Assembly: GCA_021732385.1 (NCBI GenBank)
Contig: JAKFVA010000025.1
Span: 62,001 to 126,000, forward strand
Origin: Burkholderiales bacterium
GTDB lineage: Bacteria > Pseudomonadota > Gammaproteobacteria > Burkholderiales > Burkholderiaceae_C
DNA length: 64,000 bases
Direction of reading: 5' to 3'
Below the pieces are notes generated by a model. The model did not search any database. It was not told the origin of the DNA and saw nothing but the letters and a program-made list of their open reading frames with translations. Shown piece by piece: positions 38,237-47,409 of the stretch; within the stretch, counting starts at the first letter, position 1; the number at the start of each line of letters is the position of its first letter. The translations under genes and the position numbers were made by a program.

Positions 38237-40396
38237 ATGCCAACCCCAATCCGAACGCCTTCGATTCTGACATTGCTTCGCCAGAGTCTGGCCGCTGCGC
38301 TTTGCGCGCTGCCCAGCCTGCTGCTGAGCGTCCACGCCGCAGCACCCAAAACCGATGCCAGCAAAGGCGACGAAGTGCTAACCGAAATGGCTTCAGCGTT
38401 CAAGAAAGGCGACAAAAAGCGCCTGACGCAGCTGCTGCCGCAAGCGCGCAACCACCCGCTGGAGCCTTGGGCCGCTTACTGGGAGCTGCGCGCCCGCCTG
38501 AGTGAAGCCAGCGCCCGCGAGGTGCAAGATTTCTTGACTCGCAACGCGGGCAGCTACCAGGAAGACCGCCTGCGCAATGACTGGTTGTTGCTGCTGGGCC
38601 AGCGCCGCGACTGGAGCGCCTTTGCAGCGGAATACCCCAACTACCGCATGCGTGATGACCGTGAAGTTGCCTGTTATCAATTGCTGATTGAGCACTTGCA
38701 AGGTGGCCCCACACCAGTCGCGCAGGCTACGGGCGTGGTGCGGCGTAACTGGCTGGCCCAGCGCGAGGCCGACGACGGCTGCACGCTGGCCGCAGACAGG
38801 CTGATTGAAGCCAAAAAACTTCCCCCTGAAATTGCCTGGCGCAAAGCCCGCCTGGCGATGGACACCAACCGGCCCAGGGCAGCCAGCCAGGCGGTGGCAA
38901 TTGTTGCGCCGCAAGCGCTGGGGCAAATGCAAGTGATTGCCAGTGGCGCAGCCAAGTATCTGAGCACGGCCGCACGCGAAACGATCGCAACTGACAAAAC
39001 CGGCGCGATAGCCCAGGAGTTGGCACTGCTGGCGCTCATCAGGCTGGCTACCAGCGATGTGGAGACCACAGCCCAGTTGCTCAACCAGAAATGGGCTGAG
39101 CGGCTAAGCACCGAGCAGCGTAATTGGGTTTGGGGTGCCTTGGGCAAGCAAGCAGCACTCAACCTGAGCAGCACGGCACTGAGCTACTACGCCAAGGTCA
39201 CGCAGGACAGCGACTTGAGCGATGACATGCTGGGCTGGAAAGTGCGTGCTGCGCTCCGCGCGTCCAACCCAACCCATCCCAACCCACGCTGGCCGCTGGT
39301 GGCGCAAGCTATCAATGCCATGAGCGAGGAAGCCCGCAAAGACCCCGCCTGGATTTATTGGAGCGCGCGTGCCCTGTTAGCCCAAAACCCGCTGCCACGT
39401 CCGGCAGTTGCGGCTTCTGGCCCTGCCGGCACGCTGTCCAATACACCCATGGCGCAAGCCTTGGTGCTGTTGGAGTCGATTGCCGCGCCCACCGGTTTTT
39501 ATGAAATGCTGGCGTTGGAAGAATTGGGACGTTCTATCAACGCGCCCGCCAAACCAACCCCTTTGAGCACGGCGGAAATGCTGGCCGCCAAACAAAACGT
39601 CGGCTTGAACCGCGCCTTGTACGCAATTTTGATCGGCTTGCGGCCCGAGGGCGTGCGTGAGTGGAACTACGCCACCAACCTGGTCAACAGCCAGGGCCAA
39701 AGCGCCAGCCTGCATGGCGGCCTGACTGACCGCGAGCTGTTGGCCGCCGCGCAGTTTGCCTGCGACAGCCAGGTTTGGGACCGCTGTATCAATACCAGCG
39801 AACGCACCCGCAGCGTGATTGATTTGGAGCAACGCTACCCGCTGCCGTTCAAAGACGCCGTGTTAAAGCGCAGCCGCGAAATCGAGCTCGATCCGGCTTA
39901 TGTGTATGGCCTGATTCGCCAGGAATCGCGCTTCATCATGGATGCGCGCTCGCACGTGGGTGCCTCGGGCCTGATGCAGGTGATGCCCGCCACTGCGCGC
40001 TGGACGGCCAAGAAAATCGGTCTGGTCGGCTTTACGGGTGACCAGATTACCCGGCAAGACATCAACATTGCCATTGGCACTGGCTACCTCAAGCTGGTGC
40101 TCGATGATTTCGCTGGCTCGCTGCCGCTGGCCGCTGCCGCTTACAACGCCGGGCCGGGCCGCCCGCGCAAGTGGCGCGCACCCAATGAGGGTGGCACCAC
40201 CGGTCCGGTGCTTGAGGCCGCCATTTGGGCTGAGAACGTGCCTTTCAATGAAACCCGTGACTACGTAAAAAAAGTACTGGCCAACACGACGCTTTACGCT
40301 GCGCTAATTACTGGCCAGCCGCAGTCGCTCAAGGCCCGGCTGGGCACCATAGGCCCGCGCGATGCGGGCATCACGGTTGATCGGGAATTGCCATGA
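38237..40396 (+). CDS. slt: Soluble lytic murein transglycosylase
   Basis: 719 aa periplasmic enzyme that cleaves peptidoglycan to 1,6-anhydroMurNAc. Signal peptide 1-34 (ending LLLSVHAA). A long superhelical U-domain (about 40-510) precedes the catalytic SLT domain (about 540-680) with the catalytic Glu563 in IRQESRF, then SGLMQVMPATA and AAAYNAGPGRPRKW. The stop overlaps the next gene (ATGA). Its promoter must lie inside the divergent fau gene. Confidence 0.95.
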   Translation: MPTPIRTPSILTLLRQSLAAALCALPSLLLSVHAAAPKTDASKGDEVLTEMASAFKKGDKKRLTQLLPQARNHPLEPWAAYWELRARLSEASAREVQDFLTRNAGSYQEDRLRNDWLLLLGQRRDWSAFAAEYPNYRMRDDREVACYQLLIEHLQGGPTPVAQATGVVRRNWLAQREADDGCTLAADRLIEAKKLPPEIAWRKARLAMDTNRPRAASQAVAIVAPQALGQMQVIASGAAKYLSTAARETIATDKTGAIAQELALLALIRLATSDVETTAQLLNQKWAERLSTEQRNWVWGALGKQAALNLSSTALSYYAKVTQDSDLSDDMLGWKVRAALRASNPTHPNPRWPLVAQAINAMSEEARKDPAWIYWSARALLAQNPLPRPAVAASGPAGTLSNTPMAQALVLLESIAAPTGFYEMLALEELGRSINAPAKPTPLSTAEMLAAKQNVGLNRALYAILIGLRPEGVREWNYATNLVNSQGQSASLHGGLTDRELLAAAQFACDSQVWDRCINTSERTRSVIDLEQRYPLPFKDAVLKRSREIELDPAYVYGLIRQESRFIMDARSHVGASGLMQVMPATARWTAKKIGLVGFTGDQITRQDINIAIGTGYLKLVLDDFAGSLPLAAAAYNAGPGRPRKWRAPNEGGTTGPVLEAAIWAENVPFNETRDYVKKVLANTTLYAALITGQPQSLKARLGTIGPRDAGITVDRELP

Positions 40397-41400
40397 CAAA
40401 CCACAGCCCCATCAAAAGTGTGTTGTTGCTCGGCGGCAGTGGCTTTGTTGGTCGCCATGTCTGCGCCAAGCTGGCTCAGGCACAAGTGCCTGTGACCGTA
40501 GCCACGCGCCGCCTTACCCATGCGCGCGCTGTGCAAACTTTGCCGCTCGTTACGCTAGCGCCGTTGAATGTGCATGATGAAGTTGCGCTCACGCGCTGCG
40601 TGGCCGACCACAGTGCAGTGGTCAACCTGGTTGCCGTGTTGCACGGCAACCAAGACGCGTTCGAGCATGCACATGTTCAATTGCCAGAAAAAATAGCCCG
40701 CGCTTGCGCAGCAGCCAATGTACGCAGGCTGGTGCATGTCAGCGCCCTGGGCGCGGCCCTGGATGCGCCGTCGATGTACCAGCGCAGCAAGGCGCGCGGC
40801 GAGGCCGTACTGCAATCCGCCAACCTGGCGCTCACGGTGCTGCGTCCCAGCGTGGTTTTTGGTGCTGAAGACCAATTTCTCAACCTCTTTGCGAGGCTGC
40901 AACGCTTTTTGCCCGTGATGCCGCTGGCGGGTGCCAACACCCGTTTCCAGCCCGTATGGGTAGAGGACCTGGCGCAAGGGATTGTCAACAGCTTGTTGCG
41001 ACGCACTGCCAGTGGCGAGCGTCTGCAAGTTGGCAGCGACCAAACTTTTGAAGCCTGCGGGCCTGGCGTGTTCACCTTGCGCCAGCTGGTGCAACTGGCC
41101 GGGCGCTTGAGCGGCGCAAACGCTGGCCAAGGCCGCCCTGTACTGGCTTTGCCCGCAGCGCTGGCCCAATTGCAGGCCACGGTTATGGAAATGCTGCCCG
41201 GCGCGCCTTTGATGAGCCGTGACAACCTTGCCTCATTGCAAGTGGACAACATCGCCACGGGTCGGTTACCGGGGTTGGACGCATTGGGTATTGCAACAGC
41301 CGCGCTGGAAGCGGTTGCCCCTGGCTACCTGGGTGCAGGTGGTGCCTCGGGGCCACGCAGCAATTTATTGGCTATGCGAACCTCAGCGGGCCGTTTTTAG
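40393..41400 (+). CDS. NAD(P)-binding protein of the complex I NDUFA9 / atypical SDR family
   Basis: 335 aa. N-terminal Rossmann motif LLLGGSGFVGRHV (about 11-23), then VNLVAVL, VHVSALGA and YQRSKARGE, where Tyr and Lys keep the YxxxK spacing. LRPSVVFGAEDQFLNLFA is typical of the NDUFA9-like branch. Such bacterial proteins are widespread; a link to respiratory complex I is known in mitochondria but unproven here. ATGA overlap with slt, and cca starts 10 bp downstream. Confidence 0.87.
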   Translation: MTNHSPIKSVLLLGGSGFVGRHVCAKLAQAQVPVTVATRRLTHARAVQTLPLVTLAPLNVHDEVALTRCVADHSAVVNLVAVLHGNQDAFEHAHVQLPEKIARACAAANVRRLVHVSALGAALDAPSMYQRSKARGEAVLQSANLALTVLRPSVVFGAEDQFLNLFARLQRFLPVMPLAGANTRFQPVWVEDLAQGIVNSLLRRTASGERLQVGSDQTFEACGPGVFTLRQLVQLAGRLSGANAGQGRPVLALPAALAQLQATVMEMLPGAPLMSRDNLASLQVDNIATGRLPGLDALGIATAALEAVAPGYLGAGGASGPRSNLLAMRTSAGRF

Positions 41401-41410
41401 CGCTGCGGCC

Positions 41411-42616
41411 ATGCAAATTTACCTGGTTGGCGGTGCTGTACGTGATGCGCTGCTGGGCTTGCCGGTACAAGACCGCGACTGGTTGGTGGTGGGTGCCACA
41501 CCTGAACAGATGGTGGCGCAGGGCTTTACGCCAGTAGGCCGCGACTTCCCGGTGTTTTTGCATCCTCAGACCAAAGAGGAATATGCGCTGGCCCGTACCG
41601 AACGCAAAACCGCGCCTGGCTATCAGGGATTTGCCTTTCATGCAGCCCCTGAAGTAACGCTTGAGCAAGATCTGGCGCGGCGCGACTTGACTATCAATTC
41701 CATAGCAGCACGCGCACATTCAGAAAGCGCTGTAGGCCAGTTTGATATAAAAAATGCTGAGCTGATTGACCCTTTTGGCGGCTTGGCCGACATTTCAGCC
41801 CGCGTGCTACGCCACACCACCACCGCCTTCCGCGAAGACCCGGTGCGGCTGTTGCGGCTAGCGCGTTTTGCCGCGCGTTTTACCGACTTCTCCATTGCGC
41901 CCGAGACACAAGCGCTGGCGCAGGCCATGGTACAGGCTGGTGAAATTGATGCGCTGGTGGCCGAGCGCGTGTGGCAGGAGATTGCGCGCGGTTTGATGGA
42001 AACAACCCCCTCGCGGCTGCTACACGTCTTGCATGAAAGCGGCGCGTTGTGGCGGCTTGCGCCCGAGTTGGCGTATGCCGCTACGGCAGAAAATGCCGCC
42101 AGATTCAAGCACAGCTTGGCCACTGTGGACGCAGCTGCCGCGCGCAACGCGCCCTTGCCGGTTCGCTGGGCTGGCTGGCTGGTGGCGCAATGTGGGCTGG
42201 ACAACAGTGCCGCCAAGCACATGGAACAGCTTTGCACACGCTGGCGCGTGCCCGCCGATTGCCGCGATCTGGCCCTGTGGCTGGCGCGGGAACACACGGT
42301 GGTACAAAACGCGGGGGAGTTGGATGCGTCCGCCTTGGTTCAGTTGCTGGATCGCAGTGACGTTTGGCGCAGACCGCAGCGCTTTGAACTGGGTTTACTG
42401 GCCAGCGAGTGCCTAGCGCAGGTGGCGCATGGCGCAGGCACCATGACGCCCACCGGCCAACGCCTGCAGGTCGCGCTGGCCGCGGCTACCAGCGTATCCA
42501 CAGCCTCATTGGCCCAGCAAGCCCAGGCACAAGGGCTTGCTGGCCCTGCCGTAGCCCAGCATATTCAGCAGGCCCGCATACAGGCCGTGGCGCAGCGCCT
42601 GGCCGAAGGCAATTAA
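41411..42616 (+). CDS. cca: CCA-adding tRNA nucleotidyltransferase, HD motif lost
   Basis: 401 aa. Class II nucleotidyltransferase: MQIYLVGGAVRDALLG, the DxD-type QDRDW, RRDLTINSIA and EDPVRLLRLARFAARF are all present. At the place where the multifunctional enterobacterial enzyme has an HDLGK phosphohydrolase motif, this protein reads RWAGWLVAQCGL, so the HD activity is apparently absent. An in-frame segment SESAVGQFDIKNAE follows RRDLTINSIAARAH; its DNA is AT-rich and shares 14 nt with glmU. Start ATG 41411, 10 bp after the previous stop. Confidence 0.93.
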   Translation: MQIYLVGGAVRDALLGLPVQDRDWLVVGATPEQMVAQGFTPVGRDFPVFLHPQTKEEYALARTERKTAPGYQGFAFHAAPEVTLEQDLARRDLTINSIAARAHSESAVGQFDIKNAELIDPFGGLADISARVLRHTTTAFREDPVRLLRLARFAARFTDFSIAPETQALAQAMVQAGEIDALVAERVWQEIARGLMETTPSRLLHVLHESGALWRLAPELAYAATAENAARFKHSLATVDAAAARNAPLPVRWAGWLVAQCGLDNSAAKHMEQLCTRWRVPADCRDLALWLAREHTVVQNAGELDASALVQLLDRSDVWRRPQRFELGLLASECLAQVAHGAGTMTPTGQRLQVALAAATSVSTASLAQQAQAQGLAGPAVAQHIQQARIQAVAQRLAEGN

Positions 42617-42683
42617 CCTACTGAAACAGCAGGTTAAGCACGCTTGGTGCGCGAACCGCCGTCATGCGTCAAGATGCAGTTGT

Positions 42684-43091
42684 ATGCCTGATGCCAACCG
42701 CAACCTGCTGAACCGCCCGCTGGCTGAAGGAATCCGCCGGGTGGGGTTTCGCAAATGGTATGAGCGTGAACTGCTGTCAGGCCATGCGCACATGTTGCTC
42801 ACCTTGCTTTCCACCATTGCGTTGATGGCCAGTTTTGAGGCTTTCAATGGCGCCAGTACCGGGGAGAAGCTGCTCAACGTGTTGTTTGTGATTGTGTGCG
42901 CCGCCATTGCCTTGTGGTCGCTGCGGCGCTACCTCTACCTGCTGATGCATGCCGAGGCCATAGCCAACCAGGCCAACTGCCCGCAATGCACGGAATATGG
43001 GCGCTTTACGGTGGTTCAAGACGACAAGCGCACCGGTGAAACCGAGGTGTGTTGCCGCAAATGCAGCCACTCGTGGCGCATTTTTCCTTGA
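42684..43091 (+). CDS. Membrane protein with C-terminal zinc-ribbon-like motif
   Basis: 135 aa, not recognised as a named family. Two transmembrane helices (about 37-56 and 64-90) separate a basic N-terminus (MPDANRNLLNRPLAEGIRRV) from a cytosolic-looking C-terminus carrying CPQC (about 99-102) and CCRKC (about 122-126), which could bind one zinc ion. It follows cca after 67 bp. Function unknown. Confidence 0.75.
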   Translation: MPDANRNLLNRPLAEGIRRVGFRKWYERELLSGHAHMLLTLLSTIALMASFEAFNGASTGEKLLNVLFVIVCAAIALWSLRRYLYLLMHAEAIANQANCPQCTEYGRFTVVQDDKRTGETEVCCRKCSHSWRIFP

Positions 43092-43147
43092 GTTTTTCTC
43101 TGCGCTTTCACTGCGCTTTCCCTGCGCTTTAATTGGCAGTGAGGCGC

Positions 43148-43342
43148 TCAGATGAGCTTGGCAATCAGGCCCGCCAGCAGGCTCAATAGCACAGTGGTGG
43201 CCAAGGGAATGAACCATTCGCGGCCAAACAGCTTGAAGCGAAAGTCTCCCGGCAAGCGGCCCAGCCCCAGCTTGTGCAGCGCAGGCGTGAACCAGTTGAT
43301 CAGCATCAACGCAAGGAAAACAACAATCAGCCAGCGCAGCAT
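43148..43342 (-). CDS. DUF2905 small membrane protein
   Basis: 64 aa with two hydrophobic segments (about 2-17 and 43-63) flanking LGRLPGDFRFKLFGREWFIP, the DUF2905 signature. ATG at 43342 chosen because the preceding in-frame residues are unlike the family and overlap midA. Function unknown. Confidence 0.85.
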   Translation of the reverse strand: MLRWLIVVFLALMLINWFTPALHKLGLGRLPGDFRFKLFGREWFIPLATTVLLSLLAGLIAKLI

Positions 43343-43361
43343 GGTGTGGGGGTAAGTGAGA

Positions 43362-44480
43362 TCACAGTGTATGGGTTCGGTCGCCCTGCACAAAACCCAG
43401 GGCCTCCCAAGGCTTGCCCTTGAACAAGCCCAGCACCTTAAACAGCTCACCCATCTCGTGTTCGGTCAGCAGCTTTTGCGCCAGGGCGCGCTGGTGCAGC
43501 GTGGCGCTCTCCAGTTGCGCCAGCAATCCGCAGTTCATGAGAAATCGCGCTTGGCTGGTGTAGCCCAATACCCCAAGCCCCGCCTCCTGCGCAGCCAGTG
43601 CCATTGCCGTGAAGTTGACATGCGCGGTAATGTCTTTCTCGCCCACTTGCACCAGCGGGTTGGGATCCGCCAAGTGGCGGTGGTGGCACATCAGCGTGCC
43701 CATGTGGCGCTGCGGATGGTAGTACTCGGCCTCACTGAAACCATAGTCGATAAAGAAGGCTGCACCTTGCGTCAACTTGTCAGCCAGCGTGCTGATGAAA
43801 GCTTCTGCCTGGGGATGAATTTCACACAGGTAATCGTGCGCGCCTTCAATTACAACGGGCGGGCGCAAATCGGTGCGGCGGTCTTCAAACACCAGCGCAT
43901 CCCCCTGCAATGCCACGCCACGTTCATGCCAGACGCCACCCGTGCGCGCGAGCAATTTCACCGGCATCGCGTCCAGCACCTCGTTGCCCAGCAGCACGCC
44001 CTGAATTTGCGCGGGCAGCTCATTGATCCAGCGTACCCGCTGGCCATACGCCGCAAGCGTCTGCTGCTGGCGAGCGCGCAGGCTAGCCGACAATTCCACA
44101 ATGGTGTAGCTAGTTAACGGTGCGCCCTGTGCATCAAGCGCAGCCAGCACCTGACCTGCCAGTGCGCCACTGCCTGCGCCAAATTCCCACAACGCATCGG
44201 TGCCAGTGACTTGCAAAGCCTGCGCCAACTGCGTTGCCAGCACCTGGCCAAACAGCGGAGAGAGTTCCGGCGCGGTCACAAAATCGCTGCCCGATTGCGG
44301 CGAGAGGCCAAATTTGGGGGCGTTGCTGGCGTAGTAGCCAATGTCTGGCGCATAGAGCGCCAAGGCCATAAAGCGGTCAAAAGGCAACCAGCCACCCGTG
44401 ACTTCAATGGCTTGCTGGATGTACGCGCGGCAGGGCCTGGCCATGGCGGCAGTCTGTAAACTCAATGTTTGCTGTTTCAC
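43362..44480 (-). CDS. MidA/NDUFAF7-type SAM-dependent methyltransferase
   Basis: 372 aa. DUF185/MidA family: FMALALYAPDIGYYA, GDFVTAPE-like SDFVTAPELSPLFG, motif I WEFGAGSGALA, GNEVLDAMPV and FIDYGFSE. The mitochondrial homologue dimethylates an arginine of a complex I subunit; the bacterial target is unknown. Start is GTG at 44480, or ATG at 44444 (MARPCRAYI); with the first, it is 18 bp from the divergent folM start. Confidence 0.9.
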   Translation of the reverse strand: MKQQTLSLQTAAMARPCRAYIQQAIEVTGGWLPFDRFMALALYAPDIGYYASNAPKFGLSPQSGSDFVTAPELSPLFGQVLATQLAQALQVTGTDALWEFGAGSGALAGQVLAALDAQGAPLTSYTIVELSASLRARQQQTLAAYGQRVRWINELPAQIQGVLLGNEVLDAMPVKLLARTGGVWHERGVALQGDALVFEDRRTDLRPPVVIEGAHDYLCEIHPQAEAFISTLADKLTQGAAFFIDYGFSEAEYYHPQRHMGTLMCHHRHLADPNPLVQVGEKDITAHVNFTAMALAAQEAGLGVLGYTSQARFLMNCGLLAQLESATLHQRALAQKLLTEHEMGELFKVLGLFKGKPWEALGFVQGDRTHTL

Positions 44481-44498
44481 TGGTTTATATTTTCCCTG

Positions 44499-45257
44499 AT
44501 GTTGCCCCCTTCAACTGTTCTTGTTACTGGCGCAGCCAAAAGGCTGGGCCGCGATATTGCGCTGGCGCTGGCCGCTGTGGGCTGGCGCGTAGCCGTGCAC
44601 TACCGGAGCTCTGCCAGCGAAGCACTGGAAACAGCGGCGGCTTGCAATGCCCTCACTGCGGGGGCGCAAGCCTTTGCCGCGGATTTGGCTAACGAGCCAG
44701 CCACCCGCGCTTTGTTTGCACAGGTAGAGCACCATTTTGGCCGCGTGGATGCGGTCATCAATTCCGCTTCATTGTTTGAGTTTGACGAGCCCAGCAGCTT
44801 CAGCTATGACCACTTAGCGCGCCACATGCACACCAACGCTGGTGCGCCCATCGTGCTGGCTACAGCACTGTTTGATCACTTGAGTCAGCGCCAGGCGCAG
44901 GGCTGCGTGGTGAACTTGCTGGATCAAAAATTGTGGAACGTGAACCCCGATTTTTTGAGCTATTCGCTGTCCAAGGCGGCGCTTCAATTTGCCACCCGGA
45001 TGCTGGCACAAAAGTTTGCCCCGACCCTGCGCGTGGGGGCGGTGGCGCCGGGCCTGACCTACCCCAGCAGCCTGCAGTCGGCAACCGACTTTGAACGCGC
45101 GTCCAGCTATTCTTTGCTCAACCGTATTTCGCAGCCGCAGGACGTAGCAGCTGCAGTGCGCTTCTGGCTGGAGAATTCGTCCATGACCGGCTCGGTGGTC
45201 ATGGTGGATGCAGGCCAGCACCTCACACCAATGAGCCGAGACGTGAGTTTTCTTTAA
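44499..45257 (+). CDS. folM: Pteridine/dihydromonapterin reductase-like SDR (FolM-type)
   Basis: 252 aa from the ATG at 44499. SDR cofactor motif TGAAKRLGRDIA, NSAS, and the catalytic YSLSK. NLLDQKLWNVNPDFLSYSLSKAAL is characteristic of PTR1/FolM-type pteridine reductases. The next gene is folB, so a role in pterin/folate reduction fits. An in-frame ATG ten codons upstream adds an unrelated hydrophobic stretch and overlaps midA. Name assigned by motif and context, not by search. Confidence 0.85.
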   Translation: MLPPSTVLVTGAAKRLGRDIALALAAVGWRVAVHYRSSASEALETAAACNALTAGAQAFAADLANEPATRALFAQVEHHFGRVDAVINSASLFEFDEPSSFSYDHLARHMHTNAGAPIVLATALFDHLSQRQAQGCVVNLLDQKLWNVNPDFLSYSLSKAALQFATRMLAQKFAPTLRVGAVAPGLTYPSSLQSATDFERASSYSLLNRISQPQDVAAAVRFWLENSSMTGSVVMVDAGQHLTPMSRDVSFL

Positions 45258-45309
45258 CTGCCAGCTTGCCTACCCTGGGTAATTTTTTTGAACCTGTCCG
45301 CAACCACCC

Positions 45310-45681
45310 ATGAAAAAAATCTACCTTGACCGCCTGCGTTTGCAAGCCAGTGTCGGTATTCTGGAGCATGAGCTGGCCAGCAAGCAGCCTCTGGAAGTCA
45401 GCATTGAAGTTGTGCTTTTTGACGGCAGCATAGTGCCGGCGCGTGATGCCGTGAGCGATGTGTTTGACTACCGCAATCTGCGTGACGCCGCGCTGACAGA
45501 GGCCAACCAGGGCCATGTAAACATGCTGGAGACACTGGCAGGGCGCATTGTGCGTCGCCTGCTAGCGCACAAGCCAGTTCAGTCGGTACGGGTGCGGGTG
45601 GACAAGCCCAGCATTTTTATCGACTGCGACTCAGTGGCTGTAGAGGTGTTCAGCCAGCAGGAAAATGGCGACCCTAATTAA
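45310..45681 (+). CDS. folB: Dihydroneopterin aldolase family protein
   Basis: 123 aa. FolB fold: [52 protein letters not shown], and [21 protein letters not shown]. The aldolase signature is recognisable though the sequence around the catalytic segment is diverged from E. coli. Third step of pterin synthesis toward folate. 52 bp after folM and 11 bp before ttcA, on the same strand. Confidence 0.87.
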   Translation: MKKIYLDRLRLQASVGILEHELASKQPLEVSIEVVLFDGSIVPARDAVSDVFDYRNLRDAALTEANQGHVNMLETLAGRIVRRLLAHKPVQSVRVRVDKPSIFIDCDSVAVEVFSQQENGDPN

Positions 45682-45692
45682 ATGATGGCCGC

Positions 45693-46685
45693 ATGAATAC
45701 CGACTGGATTGAAACTGAATCACTCGCCGCCGAGTTGAAGATTGGCAGCGATGCCAGTGCGCGCGCTGCTCGTGAGCTTCACAAACTCGAAAAACGCCTT
45801 TGTCGCCAGATGGGCCAGGCGATTGTGGACTTCAACATGATCGAGCAGGGCGACCGTGTGATGGTTTGCGTGAGTGGCGGCAAAGACAGTTACGCCATGC
45901 TCGACATCCTGCTGAAAATGCGCGCGCGTGCGCCTGTTGACTTTGACGTCATTGCCGTCAACCTGGACCAGAAACAACCCGGCTTCCCGGCCGATGTATT
46001 ACCCGCCTACCTGACAAAGCTGGGTGTGGAATTTCACATTGAAAACCAGGACACTTACAGTATCGTCAAGGAAAAAATCGCGCCGGGCAAGACCCTATGC
46101 AGTTTGTGCAGCCGCCTGCGCCGGGGTATTTTGTACCGCGTGGCCACTGAGCTGGGGGCCACAAAAATTGCGCTAGGCCACCACCGCGACGACATGCTGC
46201 AAACCTTTTTCTTGAATATGTTCTTTGGTGGAAAACTCAAGGGTATGCCACCCAAACTGGTCAGCGACAACGGACAGCATGTGGTGATCCGCCCACTGGC
46301 CTATGTGGCCGAAAAAGATCTGCTTCGCTGGGCCACGCACAAGGCTTTTCCCATCATTCCCTGCACGCTGTGCGGAAGCCAGGAAAACCTGCAGCGCAAG
46401 CAAGTGGCCGCTATGCTGCACGAATGGGAGCGCCAGCACCCGGGCCGTGTGGAGACTATGTTTGGCGCACTACAAAATATTGTGCCCTCGCATTTGATGG
46501 ACGGCAAACTGCACAATTTCAAAGGTCTGCAAGCCACAGGCCTGCCCTGCGAAGAAGGCGACACGGCATTTGACCCACCGACTTTCCCGCCAGCGCTGTC
46601 TGGCAGTATTGGAAGTCTCCCTTTTATCAATGCCACAGGCCTGCAGGCCATGCCGGGAATGCGGGCAGCACTGTCTGGTGAATAG
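45693..46685 (+). CDS. ttcA: tRNA 2-thiocytidine(32) synthetase TtcA
   Basis: 330 aa, uses ATP and an Fe-S cluster to thiolate C32 of tRNA. PP-loop SGGKDS (residues 61-66) and the cysteine pairs [10 protein letters not shown] and CTLCGSQ, typical of the cluster-dependent TtcA group. C-terminal extension of about 40 residues is Pro/Gly-rich. 11 bp after folB; gpmB-like gene follows after 3 bp. Confidence 0.95.
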   Translation: MNTDWIETESLAAELKIGSDASARAARELHKLEKRLCRQMGQAIVDFNMIEQGDRVMVCVSGGKDSYAMLDILLKMRARAPVDFDVIAVNLDQKQPGFPADVLPAYLTKLGVEFHIENQDTYSIVKEKIAPGKTLCSLCSRLRRGILYRVATELGATKIALGHHRDDMLQTFFLNMFFGGKLKGMPPKLVSDNGQHVVIRPLAYVAEKDLLRWATHKAFPIIPCTLCGSQENLQRKQVAAMLHEWERQHPGRVETMFGALQNIVPSHLMDGKLHNFKGLQATGLPCEEGDTAFDPPTFPPALSGSIGSLPFINATGLQAMPGMRAALSGE

Positions 46686-46688
46686 CGC

Positions 46689-47402
46689 ATGAAGGCCACC
46701 CGCATCATTGCCGTGCGCCATGGCGAAACTGCCTGGAATGTGGGTAACCGCGTGCAAGGCCATCTGGATATTCCGCTCAACAGCATTGGGCGCGAGCAGG
46801 TTACGCGGCTGGGGCAGGCGCTCGCTAGCGAGGCTGTGGAGGCCATTTATGCCAGCGACTTATGGCGTGCCTGGGACACGGCGCACGCCATTGCCAGCGC
46901 TGCCGGCAGCACAAGCGCCAAGCGCGTGAAGATTGAGGAAGGCCTGCGCGAGCGCCGATTGGGTGCGTTTGAAGGCAAAACATTCACCGAGATTGAAGCC
47001 CTCTGGCCTGATGCCTCACGCCGCTGGCGCCAGCGCGAGCCCGACTTCGCACCCAATGAGGGTGGCGAGTCGCTGCTGGCGTTTCGCGAGCGGGTGCTGG
47101 AAGCACTCAACCGGCTTGCCGCAGAGCATGTCGGCAGTCAGATTATTTTGGTGGCACACGGCGGTGTGATGGATGTGCTGTACCGGCATGCTACCGGGCA
47201 GGACTTGCAGGCCAAACGCACCTGGGCGCTTGGCAACGCTGCCATCAACCGGCTGCTTTGGAGCGAGCAGAGCCTGGCGCTGGTCGGCTGGGCTGACACC
47301 CAGCACCTGGACAACATGGCCGAGGCGGCACTGGCTGCCGATGACGCTTCGGTTGATGCCGTACTCAGCAGCACAATGCCCCCCGCCACTTCCGCTGCCT
47401 GA
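46689..47402 (+). CDS. Histidine phosphatase family protein
   Basis: 237 aa. RHGET motif with the phosphoacceptor His (RHGETAWN, about 10-17), SDLWRAWDTAHAIA, the acid GLRERRLGAFEG and a second His in VAHGGVMDVLYRHATG. Phosphoglycerate-mutase-like branch (GpmB/CobC/PhoE type); substrate cannot be determined. Start 3 bp after the ttcA stop, and the next gene starts 7 bp after its stop, so it belongs to the folM-folB-ttcA run. Confidence 0.87.
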   Translation: MKATRIIAVRHGETAWNVGNRVQGHLDIPLNSIGREQVTRLGQALASEAVEAIYASDLWRAWDTAHAIASAAGSTSAKRVKIEEGLRERRLGAFEGKTFTEIEALWPDASRRWRQREPDFAPNEGGESLLAFRERVLEALNRLAAEHVGSQIILVAHGGVMDVLYRHATGQDLQAKRTWALGNAAINRLLWSEQSLALVGWADTQHLDNMAEAALAADDASVDAVLSSTMPPATSAA

Positions 47403-47409
47403 GGTTTGC

